A DNA stretch of 64,000 nt from Bacillus sp. SA1-12 (GCF_000981385.1 NZ_LATZ01000018.1:26287-90286); one strand, 5' to 3'; positions 46,081-57,613 are shown, counted from the stretch's first letter. Notes: generated from the sequence alone by a model not told the origin. A program made the numbers and translations.

Positions 46081-46358
46081 CCCCCTCTTAACGGGCAGTA
46101 AATCCCCTCTAAGATTCTAGCTAGGATAAGTAGATAACTAAGGGATAACTGACCGTATTGTTCCGATAAGTTTCGCTAACCGCCAATGGAAAGCCCACCA
46201 CTGACGGAAGTCTCACTTTATCCCATCTTAACGGGCAGTAAATCCCTACTAAGATTTTAGCTAACCTAAGAAGTTAGGTGGGGATAACTGACCGTATTGT
46301 TCCTATAAGTTTCGCTAACCGCCAGTGGAAAGCCCACCACTGACGGAAGTCTCACTTT
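46081..46358. repeat. About 140-bp tandem duplication with internal hairpins
   Basis: TTAACGGGCAGTAAATCC at 46088 and 46228 starts two copies, 140 bases apart, each ending GACGGAAGTCTCACTTTAT. Each copy holds the arms CCGTCAGTGG/CCACTGGCGG (minus strand) or a near variant. The second copy covers the last codons of the acetylesterase gene. Confidence 0.88.
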
Positions 46359-47026
46359 ATATAACCTGCAATTGGTAGCCCCAGCTCTTTCATGCCCTCG
46401 ATTACGAGCTTAGCCACTTCAAATGCGCCATTTTCACAGAAATGGGTATTGTCCTCAATTCCCTCAAGGTAATTTGGGTGGACATTTGGAGGAAACATCG
46501 TAAATAGGCTCCTTGAACCTTCTTCCCCCAAAGCTTCATATAAAAGCTTTGTCTTTGACCATAAATCAATGTACGGTACACCCATCCTTTCAGCCAATTG
46601 GATCATTGCTTGTGGATAGTCACCCAACGTATTTTCAATCTGCCCATTTTGATTAAATTTTCTCCGGTGTACAGATGTTAACAGGATCGGATGGGCTTCT
46701 TTTTCGCGTGCCCCCGTTATATATTGAGACAAATAAGTTTGATAGGTTGTAAATGGCTCGGTACCATACGATTTTTGATCATTGTGCCCAAATTGAATAA
46801 AGAGATAATTGTTTGGCTGAATACGTTCTAGAATCGATTTCAGCCTTCCTTCTTCAATAAAACTATTTGAACTTCTTCCGCCCTTTGCTTCATTGTAAAC
46901 AACCACATTTTCGGTAAAAAAAGATTGAAAGACTTGTCCCCAACCAGCCATAGGCGCTTCATGTTCCGGACAATTGGCAACAGTTGAATCACCGGCTAAA
47001 TAGATAGCTTGCTTACGATCAACCAC
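46352..47026 (-). CDS. yesT: Rhamnogalacturonan acetylesterase (SGNH hydrolase)
   Basis: The 224-residue protein shows the four SGNH blocks: YLAGDSTVANC with the nucleophile Ser, the Gly in YNEAKGGRSSNSF, the Asn in FIQFGHNDQKS, and DNTHFCENGAFEVA with the Asp-x-x-His pair. It deacetylates rhamnogalacturonan I fragments. No signal peptide. The ortholog in B. subtilis, YesT, belongs to the same cluster. Its 3' end lies in a 140-bp repeat: the final codons TATATAAAG-TGA are within the repeat. Confidence 0.9.
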   Translation of the reverse strand: MVDRKQAIYLAGDSTVANCPEHEAPMAGWGQVFQSFFTENVVVYNEAKGGRSSNSFIEEGRLKSILERIQPNNYLFIQFGHNDQKSYGTEPFTTYQTYLSQYITGAREKEAHPILLTSVHRRKFNQNGQIENTLGDYPQAMIQLAERMGVPYIDLWSKTKLLYEALGEEGSRSLFTMFPPNVHPNYLEGIEDNTHFCENGAFEVAKLVIEGMKELGLPIAGYIK

Positions 47027-47071
47027 GTGATGATCACCTCTGATTTATCTTGTTTTATAACTATTAATCTA

Positions 47072-48106
47072 TTAATTATAGACGTGTTTATTCGCCTTTA
47101 AAATCCCTGATAAGAAAGCAAGTGCCAACCCTTGTCCCCACCCTTGAATTCGTTTGTAAGGGACATTTTTATAACCCTCTGCATCCCTCATCACAGCAGT
47201 ACCTGCGGAAACCATTGAAACTTTTCCATCCTCTTCTATCACTTTTTGAATCCCATCAATTGATTTTTGGATATATTTATTATAGAGATTCCCTCTCGTT
47301 ACTAGAGCAGCCGCGATCGCTGCTGATCCAGAACTCTCAAGATATGATGATGGATCATTAACAATTGTATGCCATAAACCGGACTCGTCCTGAAGGCGAA
47401 CAAGTGCGCTTAATTGATCCCTTAAGGAACAATCAATGACCATATAGGAAGGATGCTGCACTTCTACTAAATCTAAAGCCTTTGCCATGGTTAAAGCTGC
47501 CCATCCGTTTCCTCTGGCCCAATAAATAGAAGACATGTGATTTTGCGCGATATGGTCCCAGCCATGATAATAGAGATTTGTCAATGGATCTTGAAGAAAT
47601 TCTTCATGGCCATGGTACTGCTTGAGACCATCTTCAAAATAATCTTCACGATTTAGCAGCCTGCCAACACGAACTAAAAATAAGCCTGCCATCATCATGG
47701 TATCAACCCATGCTTGTTCCGGGAAAACATCCTTAACAGAGTTAACCGTATGCTGAAAAATACCATCAGCAAATCGTGGGGCATCATTTTGTAAATAATC
47801 TGCCATGTCTTTAATAACATTCAAATATTTTTCATCTTCTGTTACTTGGTAAAGGGTGATTAATGCGTGTCCGATTGAAACACCATTAATCGATAGCTTT
47901 GGCAGTCCATCTTCCAGCCATTCATCTACCCACGATTTTAATAGATCCATGTATTCTTTTTGTTCTGTTGCTTCATAAGCTTCCGCAACTCCATAAAAGG
48001 CCACTCCGCCTGGCCAATCCCAATTAAAATCCATCTCAAACGTTCTCTTTACTACATTATCAATTAACTGACGAATTTCTGCTTCATCATATTGAAGTTT
48101 TGGCAT
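47072..48106 (-). CDS. yesR: Unsaturated rhamnogalacturonyl hydrolase, GH105
   Basis: From ATG 48106, seven bases after GGAGG, the protein has 344 residues, the same as B. subtilis YesR. GH105 motifs: WPGGVAFYG, VWVDTMMMAGLFLVRVGR (here EQAWVDTMMMAG with the catalytic Asp), WARGNGWAALTMAKAL and LESSGSAAIAAALV. It removes the unsaturated galacturonate that lyases leave on rhamnogalacturonan oligosaccharides, in the cytoplasm. The frame runs nine codons further upstream but without a ribosome site. Confidence 0.93.
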   Translation of the reverse strand: MPKLQYDEAEIRQLIDNVVKRTFEMDFNWDWPGGVAFYGVAEAYEATEQKEYMDLLKSWVDEWLEDGLPKLSINGVSIGHALITLYQVTEDEKYLNVIKDMADYLQNDAPRFADGIFQHTVNSVKDVFPEQAWVDTMMMAGLFLVRVGRLLNREDYFEDGLKQYHGHEEFLQDPLTNLYYHGWDHIAQNHMSSIYWARGNGWAALTMAKALDLVEVQHPSYMVIDCSLRDQLSALVRLQDESGLWHTIVNDPSSYLESSGSAAIAAALVTRGNLYNKYIQKSIDGIQKVIEEDGKVSMVSAGTAVMRDAEGYKNVPYKRIQGWGQGLALAFLSGILKANKHVYN

Positions 48107-48139
48107 GTCTCTTCCTCCAGTTTCGATTTGCAATCATTG

Positions 48140-49444
<1,305 letters not shown>

Positions 49445-49450
49445 TTATTT

Positions 49451-49474
49451 TATATGTAAGTGCTTACATATATA
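49451..49474 (-). promoter_or_regulatory. Palindrome upstream of the second binding-protein gene, cre-like
   Basis: TATATGTAAGTGCTTACATA is nearly perfectly self-complementary. The core TGTAAGTGCTTACA differs from the cre consensus only at the central C. It lies 13-36 bases before the start, as expected for a roadblock or repressor site. Confidence 0.6.
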
Positions 49475-49852
49475 GTGTAATCGTTCATTGAGTAATATTT
49501 AATAAAAAAAGCAGAGTTCATTGTTAAAAAATCAGAGTATTTTTAACAATAATAGCCTAGTAACATTGTAATCGTTAACAATATTGGGGTCTACTTCTTT
49601 CTTGAGTCAAGGTTTAAATGGAAGTGAAGAAACGAACGTGCACGAATCTTGTTTACCTAGTCAATTAAGTCGCACATGAATAGATGGTGTAATGTACCTA
49701 ATTCATGAATGGCTGGACCATAGAGGGCTAGGCGCTTGCAGCACCCCTCGCGAAGTCCTCATCTTCTTGCTGCACTTGCATGTCATGTGCTGCTGAACTG
49801 GATGTCATACGCTTATCCTCAGTTTAAGAATTTTATCATTTCTGAAATGACA
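49475..49852. other. Intergenic region between the second binding-protein gene and yesL
   Basis: About 380 bases with no convincing gene; a plus-strand open frame at 49736-49987 has no ribosome site and overlaps the yesL terminator. Confidence 0.4.
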
Positions 49853-49859
49853 AAAAGAA

Positions 49860-49885
49860 GCGAAAGAAGTTTACCTCTTTCGCCA
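49860..49885 (-). terminator. yesL terminator
   Basis: GCGAAAGAAG (49860-49869) pairs with CTCTTTCGC (49875-49883) with a T tract on the minus strand. Confidence 0.7.
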
Positions 49886-49934
49886 AAAATACATCTTATC
49901 GATCAAGTACTAAAAAGAATGCAACGCCAAGTGT

Positions 49935-50570
49935 TTATTTCTGCATCATTATCTGAAGCTTCCGATTTACTTTATGAAAGGCATTGAATGCAGGTTTCGT
50001 AATGGCCAGAGCCAAAATATTGCCGCTGCAAATGATCAGCAAAGGGGGAGCATAGGATAATAAAAACAGTAATCCACCCGTACCGACAAGCATGAGCAAT
50101 GTCTGGAGCGGATTCATAATCATAACAAAAAACGAATTTTTAAGAACTTGTAATACTTTCATATCAAAATGAACATACATCGGAAAAATATAAAATAACA
50201 TACAGACAAAGATCAGAGATACGATCATAAATGGAACAATTAACACATTCTGAATACCAGATGATGCTTGATATAAGTAAACAAAATCGATCGCCAAAAT
50301 GGCAGTTATCATCATAAGAACAAGACCAAGGAGATTGCTTTTACCAAATTCTTTTTTATAGGAGCTTAAGAATGTTTTATAGATCGAAATCTCCATCTCA
50401 CCTACTGCCCATTTTCTGACGACGGCAAACATGGCTGCTGTTGCAGGGAAGAAGCCAAAAGCAACTAAACCAAGAAGTGAAAAGGATATCCACAGTAGAT
50501 TCAGCCAAGCTAATCTTGAAATCCATTCCAGAATGTTGTTAACTCCACCCATAAATCCTGTTGTTTCCAT
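49935..50570 (-). CDS. yesL: DUF624 membrane protein, YesL-like
   Basis: The 211-residue protein has five membrane helices. The DUF624 signature LLWISFSLLGLVAFGFFPATAA near residue 22-43 and MNPLQTLLM are clear. DUF624 proteins accompany carbohydrate ABC transporters and are thought to assist membrane assembly or signalling, but their function is unproven. In B. subtilis yesL opens the yes cluster; here it lies after the permease genes. GAGGGAG precedes ATG 50570. Confidence 0.87.
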   Translation of the reverse strand: METTGFMGGVNNILEWISRLAWLNLLWISFSLLGLVAFGFFPATAAMFAVVRKWAVGEMEISIYKTFLSSYKKEFGKSNLLGLVLMMITAILAIDFVYLYQASSGIQNVLIVPFMIVSLIFVCMLFYIFPMYVHFDMKVLQVLKNSFFVMIMNPLQTLLMLVGTGGLLFLLSYAPPLLIICSGNILALAITKPAFNAFHKVNRKLQIMMQK

Positions 50571-50673
50571 TCATACTCCCTCCTCATTCTTTTTAATCTT
50601 GATTGATTCTGATAAATAAAATTCCAGGGTGTTAAATAGAAGGTATGACCTTATTTACACCCTTCTCTCATTT

Positions 50674-51567
50674 TTATCCTTTTAAGCCGCTGGTACTTAT
50701 TCCTTCAACAACATGACGTTGGAATAAGAAGAAGATAACAAATACAGGAATTAAGGTAACAATTGACATCGCAAACATAGCTCCCCAGTTTGATACAGTT
50801 TCATTACTTAAGAACATATTTAATGCCATTGAGACCGTATACTTATCAGGGCTGTTCAAGTAAAGTACTGGTCCAAGTAAATTGTCCCATGTCCAATAGA
50901 AAGAAAAGATTGATGCTGTTGCTAAAGCAGGTCTGATTAAAGGTAAGATAATCTTGTAAAAGATTTTAAATGTACTGCATCCATCAATTGTCGCTGCTTC
51001 ATCCAATTCTCTTGGGATTGTACGAATAAATTGAACTAATAGAAAAATAAAGAACGGATGTCCAAAGTAAGCTGGAATCACGATCGGTTTAATTGAATCA
51101 AGCCAACCTAGCTTTGAAAAAATAATATATTGAGGAATCATAACTACCTCATAAGGCAGCATTAAGGTTACCATCATAATAGCAAACCAAAAACCTTTTC
51201 CAAAGAAATTCAAACGTGCAAAGCCGAAAGCGATAAATGCTGAAGAAATCACTTGACCGATCATGGTAAAGATAACTAAGACCACTGTGTTTTTTATGAA
51301 AACACCGAAAGAATTTCCTCCAATACCTTGCCAGCCTTGTGCAAAGTTATCTAAAATAAATGGATCTGGAATGAGAGACTTTGCCGTCACAAAGATGGTT
51401 TCACTTGGTTTAAAGGAACTCATTAAGAGCCAAATAACGGGATAAAGCATTAATAATGCAAAGCCGCCAACCAATATATGATAAACCCACCATTTAACAG
51501 GTTTGACCTTTGGTGCAGTTATTCTTTCCGTTTTGGGCACACTTTTTGGACTCGCATTTATGTTCAT
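50674..51567 (-). CDS. yesQ: Carbohydrate ABC transporter permease, MalG type
   Basis: The 297-residue protein has six membrane helices and the cytoplasmic EAA loop [20 protein letters not shown] at about residue 192-211, which contacts the ATPase. It ends in the MalG-type [19 protein letters not shown]. It starts three bases after the stop of the partner permease. No ATPase gene is in the cluster; a shared MsmX-type ATPase is used by the Bacillus Yes system. Confidence 0.93.
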   Translation of the reverse strand: MNINASPKSVPKTERITAPKVKPVKWWVYHILVGGFALLMLYPVIWLLMSSFKPSETIFVTAKSLIPDPFILDNFAQGWQGIGGNSFGVFIKNTVVLVIFTMIGQVISSAFIAFGFARLNFFGKGFWFAIMMVTLMLPYEVVMIPQYIIFSKLGWLDSIKPIVIPAYFGHPFFIFLLVQFIRTIPRELDEAATIDGCSTFKIFYKIILPLIRPALATASIFSFYWTWDNLLGPVLYLNSPDKYTVSMALNMFLSNETVSNWGAMFAMSIVTLIPVFVIFFLFQRHVVEGISTSGLKG

Positions 51568-51570
51568 CTG

Positions 51571-52470
51571 TTATTTCCCCCCTTCAGATTCGTAATGAAC
51601 CCAGAACTTCGATGTAAAGAAAATAATGGCAGTTAAGATACCTACAATAATTAACATGATCCATGCCATAGCTGAGGCATAACCCATATTGAAGAACTCA
51701 AAGCCTTGAATGAATAGATATAGTGAATAAAGAAGTGTTCCGTCTAATGGTCCGCCAGTACCTTTTGAGATAATGAATGCCGGAACAAACGTCATAAAGG
51801 CACCAATTGTTTGCATAATGGTATTAAATAAGATAACCGGGCTTAGCATTGGCAGTGTAATCTTCGAGAATTTTTGGAAGAAATTCGCTCCATCAACACT
51901 TGCTGCCTCATAATAAGTAGCAGGAATACTTTTTAAACCAGCTAAAAAGATTAACATAGAAGACCCGAATTGCCATACTGATAAAAAGATAAGCATCCAT
52001 AAAGCAGCAGTTGGATCTCCGAACCACCGAACGCTTGGAACTCCTAAAAACGCAAGCAGGAGATTTACTATCCCTTCGTCACCAAAGATATTTCGCCACA
52101 TAATCGCAACTGCAACACTTCCGCCTATTAACGAAGGCAAATAAAACAAGGATCTATACAAGCCAACAGCTCTTGAAGCAGAGTTTAATAAAAGAGCAAC
52201 TAATAAGGCAAATCCCAGTCTTAACGGGACACCAGCGAATACGTAAATGAGCGTGACTTTTAAAGATTGCCAATATCTTGCATCTCCTGTAAACATCTTT
52301 TTATAATTTTCTAATCCAATCCATTGCGGAGTAGCAAACAAATTGTATTGTGTAAAGGATAAATAGAGTGATGTGACAATCGGGATGAAAGTAAACGCTA
52401 AAAATCCAATAATAAAGGGACTTATAAATAAGTAGCCTTTTAAGTTATTACCTAAAGCACGAGTGTTCAT
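51571..52470 (-). CDS. yesP: Carbohydrate ABC transporter permease, MalF type
   Basis: About 299 residues from ATG 52470, nine bases after AAAGGA; the open frame reaches a TTG ten codons earlier. Six membrane helices and the EAA loop YYEAASVDGANFFQKFSKITL place it as the MalF-like half of the permease. It pairs with the MalG-type protein directly after it. Confidence 0.92.
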   Translation of the reverse strand: MNTRALGNNLKGYLFISPFIIGFLAFTFIPIVTSLYLSFTQYNLFATPQWIGLENYKKMFTGDARYWQSLKVTLIYVFAGVPLRLGFALLVALLLNSASRAVGLYRSLFYLPSLIGGSVAVAIMWRNIFGDEGIVNLLLAFLGVPSVRWFGDPTAALWMLIFLSVWQFGSSMLIFLAGLKSIPATYYEAASVDGANFFQKFSKITLPMLSPVILFNTIMQTIGAFMTFVPAFIISKGTGGPLDGTLLYSLYLFIQGFEFFNMGYASAMAWIMLIIVGILTAIIFFTSKFWVHYESEGGK

Positions 52471-52535
52471 CTGCATCATTCCTTTCTTTAGGAACCTCAA
52501 CGATCATGTCTACTTTGATGAATCTGACTAAAACG

Positions 52536-52627
52536 AAAGGGTCGAACCCTCCATTCACAATATATAGGACCAAATGCAGCGTGAATCTCCATATATTCGT
52601 GTTTGTTGGAGGGGTCAGACCCTTTTG
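52536..52627. repeat. Dispersed palindromic repeat, copy B
   Basis: AAAGGGTCGAACCCTCC on the left and GAGGGGTCAGACCCTTTTGA on the right. It shares the right end with copy A at 27658-27748. It sits between yesO and yesP, where a stable hairpin could lower expression of the permease relative to the binding protein. Confidence 0.75.
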
Positions 52628-52650
52628 AGAAAGCCCCATTTGAGGATCTA

Positions 52651-53952
52651 TTATTTATTTTGAGACAAGATACTTTCTGCCTGTTGTCTAAATTGTTTTG
52701 CAGCATCTTTAACTTTAAGTTGTCCATAATTCATTTGCTCAGATAAACTGTCAAGAAGTTCGATTACTTCGCCTGCTCCAGCTGGATCTGGACCATCGAA
52801 AGCTGAGCTATTTTGTTCAGCCCATGCAACACTATCAAATACTTGTACTTGTTCTGGAGAAAGAACAGGTTTTAGTTCTTCTTTTACAACAGATGAACCA
52901 GGAACGCCACGGTCACCTAAAGTAAGTTTATTTGCTTCAATATCGTTCACTAAGTAGTTGATAAATTTAGCCGCTTCTTTTTGATGTTCTGAGTTTTTAG
53001 AAACAGACCATAACATACTAGGTTTTAAATATAATCCTTCTTTCATACCAGGTCCCGGCATGTTCTGAATTTCTAACGGGCGTTTTGCAACCTGCTGTAA
53101 ACCAACAAACTGGTTAGACCATTGCCAGATTCCAATGGCATCCTGCTTCACTACAGGATCATCTTCAATTCCTTTTAATTGTGCTAAATAGTCTGGAGTT
53201 GGTACTGCCTTGTCTTTCACTAAGCTAGAAGTCATTTCAAAGAAATCAACAAATAATTGATCATCTTCATATCCTAGTTTTGATCCATCTTCGCTATAAA
53301 GCGTTTTGCCTTGTGTTCTTAAGTAATAGTTAAAGAATACATCTGCCTTCATACCTGTATCCATAAAAAGTCCAGCAGCTTTTGCCTTTTGAGCGATTTC
53401 TTTATAATCATCCCAAGTCCAATTTTCATCTAAAGACTCGACTCCAATTTTCTTCAGAGCTTCCGGGTCATAATGGAATCCCACAACGTTTACACCTGCA
53501 TTAAATCCATATAATTTATCTCCGATTTTTCCGCCGTCAATATAATTTTCAGTGTAATTCGTTGTATCGATTTCCTTGCCAACAAACGGTGTTAAGTCAG
53601 CTAATTGTCCATTATCCGCATATTGCGTGAAATAGGAAAGGTCCATTTGAATAATGTCTGGAAGCTGTCCTGCTGAAGCTTGCGGTGCAAGCTTTTTCCA
53701 ATAATCATCCCAGCTCGCATATTCAGCTTGAATTTTTACATTTGGATTTTGCTCTTCATACTTTTTAATAATTTCTAATGTGTAATCATGTCTTGGCTGT
53801 GAGCCCCACCAAGCAATACGCAATGTAACCTTTTCATTATCTCCGCCGCCCTCTGAATCTGAGCCTGATCCACTAGAGGTGCTGCTTCCACTACATGCTG
53901 CTAACGAAAAAATCATTAAAATTGAAAGTAGTAAAAACAAGAACTTCTTCAT
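52651..53952 (-). CDS. yesO: Sugar ABC transporter solute-binding lipoprotein (YesO)
   Basis: The 433-residue protein starts with a lipoprotein signal (MKKFLFLLLSILMIFSLAAC, Cys20) followed by a serine/glycine linker and an extracellular sugar-binding domain (RIAWWGSQPRHDYTLEIIKK, QLPDIIQMDLSYFTQYADNG). It should capture rhamnogalacturonan I oligosaccharides for the permeases encoded downstream. A palindromic repeat lies after its stop. GGGGG precedes ATG 53952. The response regulator gene ends 206 bases upstream. Confidence 0.92.
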   Translation of the reverse strand: MKKFLFLLLSILMIFSLAACSGSSTSSGSGSDSEGGGDNEKVTLRIAWWGSQPRHDYTLEIIKKYEEQNPNVKIQAEYASWDDYWKKLAPQASAGQLPDIIQMDLSYFTQYADNGQLADLTPFVGKEIDTTNYTENYIDGGKIGDKLYGFNAGVNVVGFHYDPEALKKIGVESLDENWTWDDYKEIAQKAKAAGLFMDTGMKADVFFNYYLRTQGKTLYSEDGSKLGYEDDQLFVDFFEMTSSLVKDKAVPTPDYLAQLKGIEDDPVVKQDAIGIWQWSNQFVGLQQVAKRPLEIQNMPGPGMKEGLYLKPSMLWSVSKNSEHQKEAAKFINYLVNDIEANKLTLGDRGVPGSSVVKEELKPVLSPEQVQVFDSVAWAEQNSSAFDGPDPAGAGEVIELLDSLSEQMNYGQLKVKDAAKQFRQQAESILSQNK

Positions 53953-54158
53953 TTATAATCCCCCTTATTTTCTTTCCTTGTTACCGCTTACAAGTCCCAT
54001 TTTATCGAGTTTTTTTACCTATTTGAATTTAAAAAACAGATATCTATGTTTAAAAAACAGTGTAAATGGAATATGCCTTAAGAACTATTACAAATGCAGA
54101 AGTGCCTTGAAGCTCAAAAAAAAACTCATTATCTATATAGAAGACAATGAGTTTCGTA

Positions 54159-55697
54159 TTAAAATACTTTCTTATATTCAGAAGGAGAATAACCTGTATA
54201 CTTTTTAAAAACTTGACTGAAATATTGAGGGTTATCGCCATAGCCAATCATTTCTGCAATGGTAAATACTTTCACATCGTCCATTTGCTCGATTTGCTCA
54301 ATGGCTTTATTAATTCGTATTTGGGTAACATAACTAGAGAACTTCTCACCGGTTTCCTGCTTAAATAGTTTTCCTAAATAATCGGCATTCATATATACTT
54401 TATTGGCCACCCATTTTAAAGATAACTCTGTATTTCCCAGGTACTCATGAACAAGTTCAATCATTTTATTAATAACGGCTGAATGATTTGATTTATGCCG
54501 TTCATAATGATCCTGAGTAATCTCTTGTGCCGTTCTCTCAAAAAATTCCTTCATTTGCTGAATGGTGTCCATGTCCATGAGAGAAGACATTTTTTCCATA
54601 TATACCTCAATATCCTTCGAATCGGTATTTTGGATCATGATTAAAAATAGTTTCATGACATATGACCGCGTTAAGCTGGTAGAGGACTTTCGTTCTGTTA
54701 ATATGGTAAAAAAACTAGAAATCTCTTCTTGGACTTTTTCCCAATTCCCTGACTTAATTAATAGACAAAGATTTTGCCCATCGTAGTCAAAATGGTAGGG
54801 CTGTTTTTCTTGGTGAATATCATTTTTTGAAATAATACTTCCTTCCCCTAAATAAAAACGATGGTTCAAGCATTCAAGTGCATCTAAATACAATCTCCTC
54901 GCTTGGGTAATGGAATCCTTTTCACTTACAGCAACGGTCATATCCATTTGATAGATTTCATAAAATAGATCTCTTAACTGTTCAATTCTTGTTTGCAAGC
55001 TTGCAAAGTTTTCTTCATGGACTAAGAATAAAACATGTTCCCCAATATTCGTTGATAAGATGGACGGGGCAAAGAGGTCTTCACCTAGATTTTCGATGAC
55101 AAACATATGTTCATAATGAAAGTCACCTTCAAGATGAAAGAGGATTAATCTGATTTTTTCTTCATCAAAATTAATTTGAAAAAGGTCTTCATAAAATTTG
55201 ATGCCTCTATTCCCATCAATTTTACTTGTAATAAATTCTTTTAATAATTGCTTTTTTACATAGGGCTGAATTTGTTCAAAACGAGTTTTGATATCAATTA
55301 AGAAACGTTCTTTCTTTTCTTCTGTCTTTAATTCTTCTATTATATTACATAGAGCCTCAACAATACTGTTTTCATTACATGGCTTTAAAAGATAATGCTT
55401 TACACCGTATTCCATTGCTTGTTTCGCATAATCAAATTCGCTAAAACCAGAAAGAATAATAAATTTTGTTTCAGGCTTCTCTTTCGAAATTCTTTTGACT
55501 AGTTCCAAACCATTTAGCCCTGGCATCTTAATATCACATATCACTATATCAGGGAGGAGACTCATAATTTTATCATATGCTTCAAGTCCATTTCTAGCTG
55601 TACCAATTAATTCGGTTCCAATGCTTTCCCAGTCGATAATATTGGAAATTCCCTCTAAAATAATCCTCTCATCATCCACTAGCAATACTTTATACAT
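54159..55697 (-). CDS. yesN: YesN-type response regulator
   Basis: From ATG 55697, after AGAGGTGGG, the protein has 512 residues: an N-terminal receiver (residues 1-120, phosphorylation site Asp55 in IVICDIKMPG, Asp9 and Asp10 and Lys in YLLKPC), a long middle region, and a C-terminal AraC-type double helix-turn-helix (about 410-512: LSLKWVANKVYMNADYLGKL, FTIAEMIGYGDNPQYFSQVF). It presumably activates the transporter and enzyme genes. The ATG overlaps the stop region of the kinase gene by eight bases, so translation is coupled. Confidence 0.93.
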   Translation of the reverse strand: MYKVLLVDDERIILEGISNIIDWESIGTELIGTARNGLEAYDKIMSLLPDIVICDIKMPGLNGLELVKRISKEKPETKFIILSGFSEFDYAKQAMEYGVKHYLLKPCNENSIVEALCNIIEELKTEEKKERFLIDIKTRFEQIQPYVKKQLLKEFITSKIDGNRGIKFYEDLFQINFDEEKIRLILFHLEGDFHYEHMFVIENLGEDLFAPSILSTNIGEHVLFLVHEENFASLQTRIEQLRDLFYEIYQMDMTVAVSEKDSITQARRLYLDALECLNHRFYLGEGSIISKNDIHQEKQPYHFDYDGQNLCLLIKSGNWEKVQEEISSFFTILTERKSSTSLTRSYVMKLFLIMIQNTDSKDIEVYMEKMSSLMDMDTIQQMKEFFERTAQEITQDHYERHKSNHSAVINKMIELVHEYLGNTELSLKWVANKVYMNADYLGKLFKQETGEKFSSYVTQIRINKAIEQIEQMDDVKVFTIAEMIGYGDNPQYFSQVFKKYTGYSPSEYKKVF

Positions 55698-57456
55698 AGT
55701 CCCACCTCTTTTTACTTGGAATGACAATGAGAACCTTCGTTCCTTTATTTACTTTACTTTCAATCTGTAATCCATAGCTCGCTCCAAAGACAAATTTGAT
55801 TCGTGAATCGATATTCTCAAGACCAATCCCATTCCCCTTCGTGGCAATCTTCCCTTTTCGAACGTTTTCAAGCTGCTGTTCATCCATTCCAGGACCATTA
55901 TCCTCTACAACAACATGAAGCAGATCACCCTCTTGATAGGCAGATACTTGGATCTTACAGGGTTCAATCATCATTTCCAATCCATATTGAATGGCGTTTT
56001 CCACCAGGGGTTGTACAATTAACTTCGGTATTGCACATTCCTTTATATCATCTTGTATGAACAAATGAAAATCCAAGCGTTCCTCAAACCGGAATGTTTG
56101 AATGGTCACATAATGCTTGACCATTTCGATTTCCTCATTAACTGTAATGACATTTTCTTTTAAACTAATCGCATTCCGTAATAAATATCCAAGCGATTCA
56201 ACCATTTTGGAAATTTGCTGCTGCTTATTAATCTTAGCCAACCAATTTATGGATTCTAACGTATTGTAAAGAAAATGCGGGTTAATTTGAGATTGCAATG
56301 CCTTAAATTCAGTATCTTTAATTAAGAGCTGTTTTTCATAATTTTCATTTATTAGATTATTAATTCGTTCGATCATATGGAAAAAATTCCGATGAAGGAT
56401 TCCGACCTCATCCTGATCTTGTGAGGGTTTAAACGAATCCGCTACTTTAAAGTCCCCTTCCTGCACATGATTCATCGCAGACACTAAGTTTTCAATCGGA
56501 TTAGTAATTCGTTTTGAAAATTTAATCACAAGGTATACGGCAACCATAAAAAGAAAAAGGAAAAAAAAGAGCACAAAAAACTTGATTGCTGTTACCTTTG
56601 CAAACATGGACCCGAAAGGAATCACATTCCAATACGTCCAATTTGCATATGGAGATTTTGAATAGGTGACAAAATAGTTTTTCCCATCAATTTCTTGAAT
56701 GTTATATCCTTGCTTGCTGCTCTCAGTAAAATTGAGCTGCCCAACTTGAGCAAAAGGTTTTTCTGAAAAAAAGATGTTCTCCCCACGTGAAATCATAATA
56801 AAGCCTTCCTGACCATCCCATTGTTTAGGGAGCCCGTTTACAATTTCATCTAATTTCACTTCAATGATTAACGTCCCTAATTTCTCTAGACTTAAGTTCC
56901 GATAAGATTTTAATAATCTCGTTGAAAAGATCGATTCTTTTGAATCATCTAACGTAACCCACCTATTGCTGCCATTCCCCTCTTTAGCCTTCGTCATGAT
57001 TTCAAGCTTATGTTCATATAAAATCGATGAAGGTGCACTTCCCGCCCGATATTCCATTCCATTTAAATCAAAAAGATGGATAGATTGTATATATTTCTCA
57101 GAACCTACATAATTCGTAAGCTTTTCCCACATTTCTCTTTCAATTTGGTATTGTTCATACTTTGTCACTTGACCCTTCGCTCGAAGCAAGGCATTTTGAA
57201 TCACATTATCATTCATAATCTCAAAGGTCACATCTTCTATACTTTTCAATTCATCTTCAATTCGGCTGGATGACATACTGAGGACTTGCGTGGATTTTCG
57301 ATAAATTTGTTCATCATAGCTATTGAATGCATATTGAAAACCAACTACGATAAATAATAAACAAACAGCCATGATAATCGATATAAAAACCATCAGCTTA
57401 TCCTTAATTTTTAAGTTTCTATAACGATTTGAAATAAGCAAAATAAACTTCTTCAT
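55690..57456 (-). CDS. yesM: YesM-type sensor histidine kinase
   Basis: The 588-residue kinase has a membrane helix at 20-40, a large extracellular sensor domain, a second helix near 290-310, HAMP, the histidine-kinase-A-like motif NPHFLYNTLESINWL with the phospho-acceptor His, and a GHKL ATP domain (LVQPLVENAIQYGLE, VVEDNGPGMDEQQL, GNGIGLENID). It would sense rhamnogalacturonan oligosaccharides or the loaded binding protein outside the cell. ATG 57456. Partner of the response regulator gene that overlaps its 3' end. Confidence 0.94.
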   Translation of the reverse strand: MKKFILLISNRYRNLKIKDKLMVFISIIMAVCLLFIVVGFQYAFNSYDEQIYRKSTQVLSMSSSRIEDELKSIEDVTFEIMNDNVIQNALLRAKGQVTKYEQYQIEREMWEKLTNYVGSEKYIQSIHLFDLNGMEYRAGSAPSSILYEHKLEIMTKAKEGNGSNRWVTLDDSKESIFSTRLLKSYRNLSLEKLGTLIIEVKLDEIVNGLPKQWDGQEGFIMISRGENIFFSEKPFAQVGQLNFTESSKQGYNIQEIDGKNYFVTYSKSPYANWTYWNVIPFGSMFAKVTAIKFFVLFFFLFLFMVAVYLVIKFSKRITNPIENLVSAMNHVQEGDFKVADSFKPSQDQDEVGILHRNFFHMIERINNLINENYEKQLLIKDTEFKALQSQINPHFLYNTLESINWLAKINKQQQISKMVESLGYLLRNAISLKENVITVNEEIEMVKHYVTIQTFRFEERLDFHLFIQDDIKECAIPKLIVQPLVENAIQYGLEMMIEPCKIQVSAYQEGDLLHVVVEDNGPGMDEQQLENVRKGKIATKGNGIGLENIDSRIKFVFGASYGLQIESKVNKGTKVLIVIPSKKRWDYV

Positions 57457-57599
57457 AGCATTTTTTAAACTCCTTACTATGCATCGATATTTAAAACACC
57501 AAATCGCTACAGCAAATTATTTTAATAGGAAGTGAAAAGCTGCATGCCACATTTCCACTTCCTATCATCCAATCTATCTCTTAATTTATAAACACAAGG

Positions 57600-57613
57600 G
57601 GCAAGCGCTTTCA
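57600..57613 (-). promoter_or_regulatory. cre-like site upstream of yesM
   Basis: The minus strand reads TGAAAGCGCTTGCC, 12 of 14 positions of the cre consensus, with the palindromic core AAGCGCTT intact. It is 144 bases before the yesM start, within the promoter region. Confidence 0.6.

Noticed and set aside
49736..49987. 83-codon plus-strand ORF
   Set aside because: No ribosome site; overlaps the yesL terminator and 3' end; composition is not protein-like.
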